Below, one piece after another: positions 1 through 7,234 of a DNA stretch of 13,939 bases. Origin of the DNA: Collinsella sp. (lineage in GTDB: Bacteria; Actinomycetota; Coriobacteriia; Coriobacteriales; Coriobacteriaceae); assembly GCA_022713905.1 (NCBI GenBank), contig JAIHTM010000043.1, positions 1 through 13,939 on the forward strand. Reading direction: 5' to 3'. The first letter of the stretch is position 1, and every line of letters starts with the position of its first letter. The notes below the pieces were generated by a model. That model was not told the origin of the DNA, did not search any database, and saw only the letters and a program-made list of their open reading frames with translations. Position numbers and translations under genes: made by a program.

Positions 1-760
1 CGATCGAGGGGCCGTGGACACCGATGAACCAGAAGAACGCGGTGGCTGCCTGGATAAGGATAAGGCCAGGATAGGTTTCTGCGGCGGTAAAGAGCGGGGA
101 GAGCAGTTTGATAAGCAGCTCGGAGAACGGAACGCCCATGAGGTTGCGCACGACGACATCGATAATGCCGCAGATGATGACGGCGCCGCCAAAGGGGATG
201 ATGTCGCGGAAGTTCTGAGCGATGGCGCCCGGAACCTCCTTGGGCAGCTTAATGGTCAGATCGCGCGAGACGCAGAATTTGTAGACCCACACGGTAATGA
301 ACGCGGCGATATAGGCCGAGAACAGACCGCGCGTACCCATGCTGGTGCAATCGAAGACCGAAAGCTCGGAGCCGTTGAACTTGGTGGTGAACTGCGTAAC
401 AGCGAGCAGCAGCATGCTGCACTGGGCGGCCACCATGGTGGAGCCGTCGTTGAGCACCTTGCCGGCGGGCATGCGACGGTTCATGGATGCCGTGAAGTTC
501 TTGGCAGTGGTGCCGGCAACCATGATGCCCATGACACCCATGGTGAAGTTGTACAGCTTGTTGCACCAGTCGATGAGCGGCTGGGGCAGCGTGATGCCGA
601 CCACGCCGGGAAGCGTGGCGATCAGCAGAAAGATCGAAGAGGTGAGGACGATGGGCATGCACCCAAGGAATCCGTCCTTAATAGCCTGGAGGTAGATGTT
701 CCTCGAGATCTTCTCAAAGAACGGCTGATGCTTTTCGAGCATCTTTACGATGGCGTCCAT
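1..760 (-). CDS. PTS lactose/cellobiose-family EIIC, N-terminal 253 residues (module 1; cut by window edge)
   Basis: This is the membrane channel domain of a PTS permease that would import and phosphorylate a disaccharide. The reading frame is open from ATG at 758-760 to the left edge, giving 253 codons. It begins MDAIVKMLEKHQPFFEKISRN and continues with repeated hydrophobic segments. It ends at the window edge in GVHGPSI, so His249, the conserved histidine of this EIIC family, is just included. Similarity to EIICB-2 of this window is strong throughout (for example NIYLQAIKDGF, NFTMGV.GIMVAGTTA, LPKEVPGAIAQNFRDI). It therefore probably continues into a linker and EIIB domain outside the window. 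The start is supported by AAGGAG four bases upstream. It is divergent from lacI-1 with operator dyads between them. Whether a GH1 gene accompanies it cannot be seen. Confidence 0.93.
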   Translation of the reverse strand, partial: MDAIVKMLEKHQPFFEKISRNIYLQAIKDGFLGCMPIVLTSSIFLLIATLPGVVGITLPQPLIDWCNKLYNFTMGVMGIMVAGTTAKNFTASMNRRMPAGKVLNDGSTMVAAQCSMLLLAVTQFTTKFNGSELSVFDCTSMGTRGLFSAYIAAFITVWVYKFCVSRDLTIKLPKEVPGAIAQNFRDIIPFGGAVIICGIIDVVVRNLMGVPFSELLIKLLSPLFTAAETYPGLILIQAATAFFWFIGVHGPSI

Positions 761-843
761 AAAGCTCCTTTGCTACTTGATGCGCGATGCATGTGGATGG
801 AACTGGTCGTCGATGGATGGTCAGGACTGCCCGGAAACCTTCC

Positions 844-872
844 TGTTTAAGGAAGGCATTGCGAAATGACAA
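844..872 (-). promoter_or_regulatory. Candidate promoter of the module 1 PTS gene
   Basis: On the minus strand TTGTCA (867-872) is followed after 17 bases by TAAACA (844-849). The -35 box is good and the -10 box weak (3 of 6). The -35 box lies inside operator O1a, so a bound repressor would block polymerase. A CCTTCCT/AGGAAGG dyad (839-857) overlaps the -10. Confidence 0.35.
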
Positions 873-885
873 CGTTGTCATTTCG
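862..885. promoter_or_regulatory. Operator O1a, perfect 24-bp palindrome, probable LacI-1 site
   Basis: A perfectly self-complementary 24-bp dyad with core TGACAACGTTGTCA at 867-880 and a central CG, as in typical LacI-family operators. It lies between the divergent module 1 PTS gene and lacI-1. Assignment to LacI-1 is by position and is inferred. Confidence 0.75.
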
Positions 886-889
886 TTAA

Positions 890-904
890 TGACAACGTAA
901 GACA
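890..904. promoter_or_regulatory. Operator O1b, degenerate second LacI-1 site
   Basis: TGACAACGTAAGACA repeats the left half of O1a exactly (TGACAACGT) within an AAATG/AATG...CATTT context, but the right half is imperfect and shifted by one base. Its centre lies about 23 bp from O1a. A 15-bp look-alike, TGGCAACGATGGACA at 1037-1051, overlaps the start of lacI-1 and may be a third weak site. Confidence 0.45.
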
Positions 905-951
905 TTTTTGGAAGAGCAACAAGGATATACGGGTGAGTGGTCGATATTGTC

Positions 952-962
952 CGGTAAACGGT
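952..962 (+). promoter_or_regulatory. CGGTRARCGGT direct-repeat motif, copy 1
   Basis: CGGTAAACGGT, a direct CGGT repeat at 7-bp period, abuts the -35 box of lacI-1. The same motif occurs upstream of lacI-2 and lacI-3. It may be a binding site for a shared regulator; no protein is assigned. Confidence 0.45.
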
Positions 963-991
963 TGATTTATCAGTCAGGCAGGTAGTATATG
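962..991 (+). promoter_or_regulatory. Probable lacI-1 promoter
   Basis: TTGATT (962-967), an 18-base spacer, then TATATG (986-991), about 45 bases before the start codon. The same TATATG box with an 18-base spacer is seen before lacI-2. Confidence 0.5.
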
Positions 992-1035
992 CTAGAACAC
1001 AAAAAACAAGCGATAGAGAACCGAGCGGAGAAGCA

Positions 1036-2046
1036 GTGGCAACGATGGACAAGAAAAATGTCTCGATGAACGATGTGGCGATTGCCGCGGGTGTTTCTCT
1101 CAAGACGGTTTCGCGTGTGATCAACGAGCCCGATAGCGTGCGAGAGTCGACACGCGATAAGGTTCATTCGGCCATGGAGGCGCTCGGGTTTCGAGCCAAC
1201 TTTGCCGCGCGTTCGCTCAAGTTGGGCCGTTACGGGTGCATCGGCGTCGTGCTGTTCCACTTGTCGGGCGGTGCCGTGGACATGATCGACGGTATCGCCG
1301 ATGCCGCCGAAGAGCGAGGCTTTGCTCTTACGATGATCAAAAAGCGGGCGGGGGAGAAGATGACCCTTGCCGAAGCGGCGCGCAGGATGTCGCAGCTCCC
1401 CGTCGACGGCATGATTTTCAACCTGCGCCAGATGGTCGATGACTTTGATACCTTTGAGGCGCCGAAAGACCTCAAGACGGTGATTATCACACCAATGGAA
1501 CATCCTACCTGCTCTACCGTCAGTGACGACCAAGAGGGCGGTTCGCGCATGGCGTGCGAGTACTTCTTGAATCGCGGGCACAAGAACGTGTACTTCGTCT
1601 CTGGTAAGAAAGAGGCGCTGTCGAGTCAGTGCCGTATGAAAGGTTGGCGAGCGGCACTCGAGGCGCGTGGCATTGAGCCGCCCGAGCCTCTGCAAGGCGA
1701 TTGGAATGCGGATAGCGGCTATGCCGCGGGCCTTGTGCTTGCCGATAAGCCCGATTGCACGGCGGTCCTCGCGGCTAACGACTGCATGGCAAACGGCGTG
1801 ATGATGGCTCTACGTGACAAAGGGCTCAGTGTGCCCGACGACGTGTCCGTGATCGGCTTCGACGATGAGCTCTATAAGACGATACCCAACTCGATTCTGA
1901 CGTCGGTAAAGTTTCGCCACCGCGAGCTGGGCGCCCGTGCGCTCAACGAGGTCGTCTCAGGTCTGGAAGCCCCGAGCTCCAGAAGCCGTACGCTCGTCTC
2001 GGGCGTGCTGGTCGAGCGTTCCAGCGTAAAGGACTTGCGGGCGTAG
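1036..2046 (+). CDS. LacI-family transcriptional repressor (LacI-1)
   Basis: A 336-residue DNA-binding regulator of usual LacI-family length. The N-terminal helix-turn-helix covers residues 10-30 (VSMNDVAIAAGVSLKTVSRVIN), with Leu22-Lys23 at the two recognition-helix positions known to set operator specificity in LacI. The hinge follows (AARSLKLGRYGCIG), then a periplasmic-binding-protein-like ligand domain with typical motifs PVDGMIFN, AANDCMANGVM and PDDVSVIGFDDE. The sugar ligand is unknown. A GTG start at 1036 is preferred because GGAG lies five bases before it; the in-frame ATG at 1045 is the alternative. The gene is divergent from a PTS permease and followed by the four-copy hairpin array. 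It probably represses the module 1 PTS gene, and possibly itself, through the dyads at 862-904. Confidence 0.95.
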   Translation: MATMDKKNVSMNDVAIAAGVSLKTVSRVINEPDSVRESTRDKVHSAMEALGFRANFAARSLKLGRYGCIGVVLFHLSGGAVDMIDGIADAAEERGFALTMIKKRAGEKMTLAEAARRMSQLPVDGMIFNLRQMVDDFDTFEAPKDLKTVIITPMEHPTCSTVSDDQEGGSRMACEYFLNRGHKNVYFVSGKKEALSSQCRMKGWRAALEARGIEPPEPLQGDWNADSGYAAGLVLADKPDCTAVLAANDCMANGVMMALRDKGLSVPDDVSVIGFDDELYKTIPNSILTSVKFRHRELGARALNEVVSGLEAPSSRSRTLVSGVLVERSSVKDLRA

Positions 2047-2063
2047 ACGTGCTCGGCCTGCTC

Positions 2064-2359
2064 GTCTAAATCTGTAACAGGTGGGACCCGAAAACTCGGC
2101 TAGATGTTACAGATTTAGACAATTCGGCCCGGCTTATTCCGTTTGTCTCGATCTGTAACAGTTAGGAGTGAAATGACCAGCCAGGTGTTACAGATCTAGA
2201 TTGATTGGATTGACCCATCTGTTTGTCTCGATCTGTAACATCTAAGCGGTCAAAAGCGGTCTACATGTTACAGATTGAGATTTTTGGCTTGGCCTGTGCG
2301 TTCACCTCGATCCGTAACAGCTGGGACCCAAAAACTCGGCTAGATGTTACAGATTGAGA
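2064..2359. repeat. Array of four 55-bp hairpin repeats at an 80-bp period
   Basis: Four inverted-repeat units fill the gap between lacI-1 and the module 2 terminator: R1 2064-2120 (16-bp perfect arms GTCTAAATCTGTAACA/TGTTACAGATTTAGAC), R2 2146-2200, R3 2226-2280 and R4 2305-2359. Each has 15-bp arms of consensus TCTCGATCTGTAACA and a 25-nt loop, separated by 24-26-nt spacers. Half-sites therefore start at 2065, 2105, 2146, 2186, 2226, 2266, 2305 and 2345, a 40-bp period with alternating orientation. The R1 and R4 loops are nearly identical (..GGGACCC.AAAACTCGGCTAGA), R3 has a second loop class (CGGTCAAAAGCGG) and R2 a third. No coding potential is apparent. The biological role is unknown. 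Confidence 0.93.
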
Positions 2360-2383
2360 TGAACAGGAGGACGGGTGCGGTCT

Positions 2384-2425
2384 AAACAAAATGGCCCGCG
2401 CATCACACATCGATGCACGGGCCAT
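2384..2425 (-). terminator. Rho-independent terminator of the module 2 operon
   Basis: Arms 2391-2404 (ATGGCCCGCGCATC) and 2412-2425 (GATGCACGGGCCAT) pair with one mismatch around a 7-nt loop. On the minus strand the stem is followed by TTTTGTTT. It lies 35 bp beyond the EIICB-2 stop. The plus-strand tail (TTTATT) is weaker, so some activity for lacI-1 transcripts is possible. Confidence 0.85.
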
Positions 2426-2459
2426 TTATTGTCTGCAAGCGGCAGGTGGTGTCAGCGTC

Positions 2460-4220
2460 TTATGCCTCGAGGTTTTCCTCGATCCAGGCGACGGCACCCT
2501 TGGGATCCTTAGTGAGGTCGATGTACTGTTTGCCCTTGGGCGACAGCAGCGTGATGCCCAGGCGGTCGGTGTCGGCCTTCATCTCGTTGTAATAGGTGCG
2601 AACCTGCGGAGCCAGGACGATGACGTTGTACTGGTCCATGATGGCGTAGTGGCTGCCGTAGGCACCGGCGTTGGCGGTAATGTCGATGCCCAGCTCGTCG
2701 GCGCCTTCCTTAAGCGCGTTGGCGAGCAGTGCAGAGGTGCCGGCGCCAGCGCACAGAACCAGAACCCTCAGATCCTTGCCCTTAAGGGCGGACGGAGCTG
2801 CGGAGGCCTCAGTGGCAGAAGCGGTCTCGACAACAGGAGCCTCAACGGCGGGGGCGGCAGCGGTCTTGACGGCCTTGGTCTCCTCGGCCTCTTCTTCGGC
2901 CAGGGTCTCGGCCTCCTGCTTGCACAGGACGTTGTCGTAGGCCTTGCAGAACGGGTAGTAGATCAAGAAGTCAACGACCAGCAGGACGACAACCAGGACC
3001 AGAGAGATCGGCTGGAAGTTGGTGTCGATGAAGGTGCCGATCGGTCCGGGGAGTGCCCACGGCATGGCATAGATAAAGCCGTTCATGCCCAAAAAGTCGA
3101 TGAAGAACTTACCAATGAGGACGTTGGCCACGGGGGCAAACAGGAACGGGATCAGGAAGTACGGGTTGAGGATGATGGGCGCGGCGAACAGCAGCGGCTC
3201 GTTGACGGCGAACATCACGGGCACGACAGAGGCTTTGCCGACGGCCTTGAGCTGCTTGGAGCGCATAAAGAGCAGGAAGATAATCGGGACAATGAACGTG
3301 GCGCCGGTGCCGCCGAGTTCGCCGATGTAGTTACCGAAGTTTTCGGTCAGGGCGAGGGCGGGGTGACCGCCGGCCTGCAGCGTGGCGAGGTTGGTAGTGA
3401 TGTTGCCAAACAGCGCGGCGTTGAGGGCAGGCTTAACGACCGAGGGGCCGTGGATGCCCATGAACCAGAACAGAGGGATCATGAACCAGATGAGGGCGAG
3501 GCCGGCGTAGGAATCGGCAGCGGCGAACAGCGGGCTCACCAGCGTGGAGATGACGTTGGCAAACGGGACGGCCAAGCAGGTGCGGCAGATAACGTCGATG
3601 ACGGCGACAAACAGGATGGAGAAGCTGAAGGCGAAGATGTCGCGGAAGTTCTGGGCGATGGCGCCGGGGACTTCTTTGGGCAGCTTGATGGTGATGTCTC
3701 GCTTAATGCAGAAGGCATAGATGTTGACCGTGGCAAATGCGGCGACAAAGGAGCTCAGCAGGCCCTTGGTGCCCATGTTGTCGGTAAAGAACACCGAGAC
3801 ATCGGCGCCGTCGATCTTGGCACTCGTCTGGGTAACGGCCAAGATGAGCATAGCGCACATGGCGGCGACCATGGTGCTCGTGGCGTTGATGGCCTTGCCG
3901 GCAGGCATGCGGCGGTTCTTGGAGCCGGTCAGCGCGCTTGCGGTGGTGCCGGCGACCATGATGCCCACGACGCCCATCGTGAAGTTGTAAACCTTGTTGC
4001 AGAAGTTCACGACGTCGACGTTCCACCAGTCGGGCAGCGTAAAGCCGCCGACCGTGGCGACAACGCCCGGCAGGGTCGAAATAAGCAGGAAGACAGAAGA
4101 AGACAGGATGATGGGCATTGCTGCCAAAAAGCCGTCTTTAATGGCCTGAAGGTAGATGTTCTTAGAGACCTTGTCGAAGTACGGCTGACCTTTCTCCAAG
4201 AACTTAACGATCGATTCCAT
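2460..4220 (-). CDS. PTS lactose-class EIICB permease (LacE-like; module 2)
   Basis: A 586-residue membrane permease, the usual LacE length, coupling sugar import to phosphorylation. Residues 1 to about 430 form the EIIC domain with many hydrophobic segments, GIHGPS (His257) and NEPLLFAAP (Glu341); the equivalent His and Glu line the sugar site in the known EIIC structure of this family. Residues 434-480 are an Ala/Glu/Val-rich flexible linker. Residues 481-586 are the EIIB domain, with the phosphocysteine Cys490 in VLVLCAGAGTSALLANAL and the LAPQV motif, very like LacE of lactic acid bacteria. The start is supported by GAGGAG eight bases upstream. It is the second gene of the operon after GH1-A, 177 bp downstream of it with a hairpin in the gap. 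It needs an EIIA; the only one seen is at 12333-12671. Lactose is the likely substrate class but is not proven. Confidence 0.95.
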   Translation of the reverse strand: MESIVKFLEKGQPYFDKVSKNIYLQAIKDGFLAAMPIILSSSVFLLISTLPGVVATVGGFTLPDWWNVDVVNFCNKVYNFTMGVVGIMVAGTTASALTGSKNRRMPAGKAINATSTMVAAMCAMLILAVTQTSAKIDGADVSVFFTDNMGTKGLLSSFVAAFATVNIYAFCIKRDITIKLPKEVPGAIAQNFRDIFAFSFSILFVAVIDVICRTCLAVPFANVISTLVSPLFAAADSYAGLALIWFMIPLFWFMGIHGPSVVKPALNAALFGNITTNLATLQAGGHPALALTENFGNYIGELGGTGATFIVPIIFLLFMRSKQLKAVGKASVVPVMFAVNEPLLFAAPIILNPYFLIPFLFAPVANVLIGKFFIDFLGMNGFIYAMPWALPGPIGTFIDTNFQPISLVLVVVLLVVDFLIYYPFCKAYDNVLCKQEAETLAEEEAEETKAVKTAAAPAVEAPVVETASATEASAAPSALKGKDLRVLVLCAGAGTSALLANALKEGADELGIDITANAGAYGSHYAIMDQYNVIVLAPQVRTYYNEMKADTDRLGITLLSPKGKQYIDLTKDPKGAVAWIEENLEA

Positions 4221-4329
4221 AGTTCACGCTCCTCTTTGCATGAAATCTTAATGGCATGGACGTTGAAAACCTATATGGTCTCCCGCTTGCTAAAAGCCCG
4301 GGTGCAGGCGGGGCCGGTCCCAGGGGGGA

Positions 4330-4376
4330 GAGAGGGGAGCGGCTGGGTTTGTATCGCATAGGGCCGCTCCCTTCTC
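4330..4376 (-). other. Intra-operon stem-loop between GH1-A and EIICB-2
   Basis: Arms 4330-4343 (GAGAGGGGAGCGGC) and 4363-4376 (GCCGCTCCCTTCTC) pair 13 of 14 around a 19-nt loop. On the minus strand it follows the GH1-A stop and is followed by C-rich, not T-rich, sequence. It looks like an mRNA stabiliser or processing hairpin rather than a strong terminator. Confidence 0.6.
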
Positions 4377-4397
4377 GGGGGAAAGCGAGGCGATGCG

Positions 4398-5840
4398 CTA
4401 CTGCGCGTCCGCCATAGTGTCGGCGAGCTCCTTGTACCAGAGTGCCGACTGCTTGATGTAGCGTTTTTGCGTGTCGAAGTCGATGTAGAACAGGCCGTAG
4501 CGCTTGTTATAGCCATTGGCCCACGAGAACTGGTCCTGCAGGCTCCAGATAAAGTAGCCCTGGACGTCGACGCCCTCGGCGCGCGCCTGGAGCACCTTCT
4601 CCATGTGCTGGTCGACAAAGTCGATGCGCTCGGGATCGGCGACGATGCCGTTTGCGTCGGGCTCGGGGTCCTTGTGGCCCAGGCCGTTTTCGGTGATATA
4701 GATGACGGGGAGGTTGGGATAGGTGGCGCTGATGTGCTTGAGCGTGTCGTAGAGGCCTTGCGGGTAGATGAGCCAATCCCAGTCGGTGGTGGGGATACCC
4801 GGCATATCGACCTGCTGCCCGACGCCCTTAAACTTAAAGCACGAGGTGCCCTTGTCTCCGGTGCCGTTAAAGCTGTTGGTTGACTCGCCATCGTAGGCGG
4901 CGATAAACGCCGACTGATAGTAGTTGAGGCCGAACATATCGTTGCGGGGCGCCGCCTTGGCGAGCTCCTCCATGTCGCTGTCCTCAACCGTAAGTGTGGC
5001 GTTGTTGGCACGCAGAATCTCGTTGATGAGTGAGAGGGTGCGCGCGGAGTAGTGACCCAGGAAGGCGCCGTCCATGATGAAGTCGGTGTAGAAGGCGTTG
5101 TACAGGTCGGCGGCGTGCTGGTCGGCGGGCGAGTCGGTGGCAGGATATGCCGGCGTCAGGACGTTGACCATGCCAATGCGTCCGCCCAGGTGCTCGGTCT
5201 CGTCAAGATCCTTATACAGGTTGACGGCGCGGGCGTGGGCAACGAGCTCGTTGTGCTGGCTCTGGATGCCGCTCGTCACATCAAAGTGATGGTTGGGCGG
5301 GAAGTTGCCTTGGATGTATTGGGAGTGCGAGAGGCTGATGAGCTCGTTGATGGTGAACCAATTCTTGACCTCGCGGAACTCGCGGAAGCAGAACTCGGCA
5401 TAGCGCACATAGGCGTCGACGGTCTTGCGGTTGAGCCAGTCGCCCTGGTTGAACAGGGCGGCGGGGGAGTCAAAGTGATGCAGGGACACATAGGGCTCGA
5501 CGCCATACTTTTTGCAGCAGGCGAACAGCTCGTGGTAGTGCTTAACGCCCTCGGCGAGGGGTTCGGCATCGTCGCCGTTGGGGAAGATGCGGGTCCAGGC
5601 GATGGACACACGAATGGCGTTGAGTCCATGCTCGGCAGAAAGGCGGATATCCTCCTCGTAGCGGTTGTAGAAATCACTGGCCGGGTCGGGCAAAAAGCGA
5701 CCCTGGGCGACAAGGTAATCGTCCCACATGGTCTTACCCTTGCCTGCCACCTTCGTGGAACCTTCCGTTTGGTACGCGGCGGTTGCGGCGCCCCAAACAA
5801 AGCCCTTCGGCAGCTGCTGTACGCGGTTTAGCAAAGACAT
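4398..5840 (-). CDS. GH1 6-phospho-beta-galactosidase-like enzyme (GH1-A, LacG type)
   Basis: A 480-residue cytoplasmic glycoside hydrolase family 1 enzyme (usual length about 470-480) that would split the 6-phosphorylated disaccharide delivered by EIICB-2. The N-terminal signature is FVWGAATAAYQTEG (residues 14-27). The acid/base is Glu166 in FTINEL and the nucleophile is Glu384 in YITENG. The phosphate pocket FSWANGYNKRYG supplies Ser439, Lys446 and Tyr448. Trp440 is the residue found in LacG 6-phospho-beta-galactosidases where 6-phospho-beta-glucosidases have a small residue or Met. ATG at 5840 is preferred, since GAGAGG stands about ten bases upstream. An in-frame ATG at 5900 would add 20 residues but lacks a ribosome site. 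It is first in the operon, divergent from lacI-2. Specificity for galactosides is inferred from Trp440. Confidence 0.92.
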   Translation of the reverse strand: MSLLNRVQQLPKGFVWGAATAAYQTEGSTKVAGKGKTMWDDYLVAQGRFLPDPASDFYNRYEEDIRLSAEHGLNAIRVSIAWTRIFPNGDDAEPLAEGVKHYHELFACCKKYGVEPYVSLHHFDSPAALFNQGDWLNRKTVDAYVRYAEFCFREFREVKNWFTINELISLSHSQYIQGNFPPNHHFDVTSGIQSQHNELVAHARAVNLYKDLDETEHLGGRIGMVNVLTPAYPATDSPADQHAADLYNAFYTDFIMDGAFLGHYSARTLSLINEILRANNATLTVEDSDMEELAKAAPRNDMFGLNYYQSAFIAAYDGESTNSFNGTGDKGTSCFKFKGVGQQVDMPGIPTTDWDWLIYPQGLYDTLKHISATYPNLPVIYITENGLGHKDPEPDANGIVADPERIDFVDQHMEKVLQARAEGVDVQGYFIWSLQDQFSWANGYNKRYGLFYIDFDTQKRYIKQSALWYKELADTMADAQ

Positions 5841-5961
5841 ATGCATACACCCTCTCGTCTCGCTGTTCGATATTGTGCGTTTGCGCTCAGGAGGCTCCAT
5901 GGTTAGCGTTCAGCGGTGAAAAAGCCCGATAAACACTATCTTAAAATGATTAGAACCAAAA

Positions 5962-5975
5962 TGAGCACGTGAACA
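5962..5975. promoter_or_regulatory. Operator O2a, probable LacI-2 site
   Basis: TGAGCACGTGAACA within AAATG...CATTT (5959-5978), an imperfect dyad centred on CACGTG. Lies on the GH1-A side of the divergent region. Confidence 0.65.
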
Positions 5976-5983
5976 TTTGACAA

Positions 5984-5997
5984 TGAGCACGTTAACA
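5984..5997. promoter_or_regulatory. Operator O2b, probable LacI-2 site
   Basis: TGAGCACGTTAACA shares its first nine bases with O2a and O2c. It lies 22 bp from O2a, about two helical turns, on the same face of the DNA. Confidence 0.65.
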
Positions 5998-6057
5998 TCC
6001 GGCTGGGATGTATAGAAACAAAACAACTTCAAACAGCCGCGAACGGTTGTATTTGTT

Positions 6058-6068
6058 CGGTAAGCGGT
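6058..6068 (+). promoter_or_regulatory. CGGTRARCGGT direct-repeat motif, copy 2
   Basis: CGGTAAGCGGT ends five bases before the -35 box of lacI-2. It matches the motif at 952-962 and 10991-11001. Confidence 0.45.
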
Positions 6069-6073
6069 TTTGA

Positions 6074-6103
6074 TTGACAGAAGTTTTCATGTTGTGGTAT
6101 ATG
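6074..6103 (+). promoter_or_regulatory. lacI-2 promoter
   Basis: A consensus -35 TTGACA (6074-6079), an 18-base spacer and TATATG (6098-6103). The expected transcription start is just upstream of operator O2c, which fits autorepression. Confidence 0.65.
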
Positions 6104-6115
6104 GCTCGGGTATCA

Positions 6116-6129
6116 TGAGCACGTTATCA
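6116..6129. promoter_or_regulatory. Operator O2c, probable autoregulatory LacI-2 site
   Basis: TGAGCACGTTATCA differs from O2b at one base and sits immediately downstream of the predicted start of lacI-2 transcription, about 130 bp from O2b. Looping between O2c and O2a/O2b is conceivable. Confidence 0.6.
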
Positions 6130-6181
6130 ATGTGTGTACGATGCGCCATGGGCGCGGGGAATAGTTGGGAAGCAGGTTAGC

Positions 6182-7219
6182 GTGGAAGGCATGGATCAGC
6201 AGACAAGGAATGGTCGTTCGGCGAGCGCGGCAGAGGTTGCGGCGCTCGCTGGCGTGAGCCGCCAGACTGTGTCTCGCGTGGTCAACGGTATGCCCAACGT
6301 GACGGAAAAGACGCGCAAGCGTGTGCTGGCCGCCATGGAAGAGCTGGGCTTTCGTCCCAATTTTGCTGGAGCGGCGTTGCGCGGCGGGTCGTATCGTTCT
6401 ATTGGCCTGTGCATGTACAACATCACACGTGTCGGTAACCTGGCGACGCTCGAGGGTATCATGCAAGCGGCGCGCGAGCACGATTTTGCCGTCACTATGA
6501 TCGAGATGGGCGGCGACAAGCCCTATGCACTTGCCGATGCCTCGCGCCGCATGGTCGAGCGACCCGTCGACGGCATGATTCTCAACATGAACCGCATGGC
6601 TCCCGATTTTGAGGAGTTTGTTCCCCAGCCGGGAGTGCGAACGGTCATCCTGTCCATGTATGCGCATCCGCGCTGCACGACGATCGACTCCGACCAGTAT
6701 GGTTCGTGCGAGCTGTTGACCAATTATCTGCTGGAACATGGTCACTCGAATATGCGGTTTGTGGCGGGTCCGGAAAACTCGATTTCCTCGCGTTTTCGTG
6801 AGGCCGGTTGGCGCGATACGCTGGGTCGTGCTCATGTCGATGCCGCTCCGATGCTGCGTGGCGATTGGAGTGCGGACAGTGGGTACGCCATGGGCGAGCG
6901 GATTGCGGCCGAGGTGCTTGCCGGCGGGTCGCAGGCGCCGACTGCCGTGCTTGCGGCAAATGACCAGATGGCGCTGGGCGTTATCGCCGCGCTCGAGAAC
7001 GCGGGCCTGTCCGTGCCCGACGACGTGAGCGTGGTTGGTATCGACGACGCACTCGAGGGACTTGTTCCTCACAATCGGCTGACGACGCTGCGATTTGATT
7101 TGCGCGGTGTCGGTAAGCTTGCGTTTGAGGCGGCGATTGGAGAGAGCTCGTCTATCGAGGCGATTCATGTGCCGAGTACGCTGGTCGAACGCTCGACTGT
7201 TAGGGACATACGGGGTTAG
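6182..7219 (+). CDS. LacI-family transcriptional repressor (LacI-2)
   Basis: About 345 residues, full LacI-family length. The helix-turn-helix is near residues 16-34 (AEVAALAGVSRQTVSRVVN) with Arg27-Gln28 at the specificity positions, unlike Leu-Lys in LacI-1 and Glu-Gln in LacI-3. The hinge region (FAGAALRGGSYRSIG) and ligand domain follow, with PVDGMILNMNRM, LAANDQMALGV and PDDVSVVGIDDAL. A GDWSADSGY motif is shared with both sister regulators, which suggests common ancestry. The GTG start at 6182 is preferred because AGCAGG lies five bases upstream. ATG 6191 is the alternative, and GTG 6134 would put the start on top of the operator region. It is expected to repress the GH1-A/EIICB-2 operon and itself via the three TGAGCACGT sites. 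The inducer is unknown, probably an imported or phosphorylated sugar. Confidence 0.93.
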   Translation: MEGMDQQTRNGRSASAAEVAALAGVSRQTVSRVVNGMPNVTEKTRKRVLAAMEELGFRPNFAGAALRGGSYRSIGLCMYNITRVGNLATLEGIMQAAREHDFAVTMIEMGGDKPYALADASRRMVERPVDGMILNMNRMAPDFEEFVPQPGVRTVILSMYAHPRCTTIDSDQYGSCELLTNYLLEHGHSNMRFVAGPENSISSRFREAGWRDTLGRAHVDAAPMLRGDWSADSGYAMGERIAAEVLAGGSQAPTAVLAANDQMALGVIAALENAGLSVPDDVSVVGIDDALEGLVPHNRLTTLRFDLRGVGKLAFEAAIGESSSIEAIHVPSTLVERSTVRDIRG

Positions 7220-7234
7220 GTCCTACTCCGTTTG

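Larger units (their letters stand above)
5841..6181. promoter_or_regulatory. Divergent regulatory region between GH1-A and lacI-2
   Basis: This 341-bp gene-free stretch holds three LacI-type dyads, a CGGTAAGCGGT motif, the lacI-2 promoter, and the 10-mer TCGATATTGT (5867-5876) that recurs at 941-950 and 12153-12162. No convincing leftward promoter for GH1-A was found. The only candidate -10 is a minus-strand TAAGAT at 5937-5942, without a good -35. Confidence 0.7.

Noticed and set aside
14..850. Plus-strand open frame of 278 codons
   Set aside because: Antisense to the EIIC-1 fragment, whose translation is a clear membrane protein; the plus-strand product is low-complexity and hydrophilic.
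839..857. CCTTCCT/AGGAAGG stem as a terminator or attenuator
   Set aside because: Short stem without a T run, overlapping the candidate promoter; not enough evidence for a function.
2064..2359. Possible CRISPR array
   Set aside because: The repeats alternate in orientation as hairpin arms, spacers are AT/GC-variable with related ends, loops recur between units, and there are no cas genes.
2391..4361. Long plus-strand open frame of 656 codons
   Set aside because: It lies antisense to EIICB-2, has no ribosome site, starts inside the terminator, and its product is Gly/Asp/Glu/Val-rich shadow composition. It reflects the GC-rich codon pattern of the real gene.
5841..5900. N-terminal extension of GH1-A to the ATG at 5900
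   Set aside because: No ribosome site precedes it, and the added 20 residues are not like GH1 enzymes; ATG 5840 has GAGAGG upstream and a normal N-terminus.
6134..6181. GTG start of lacI-2 at 6134
   Set aside because: It sits right after operator O2c without a ribosome site, and LacI proteins normally start just before the helix-turn-helix.
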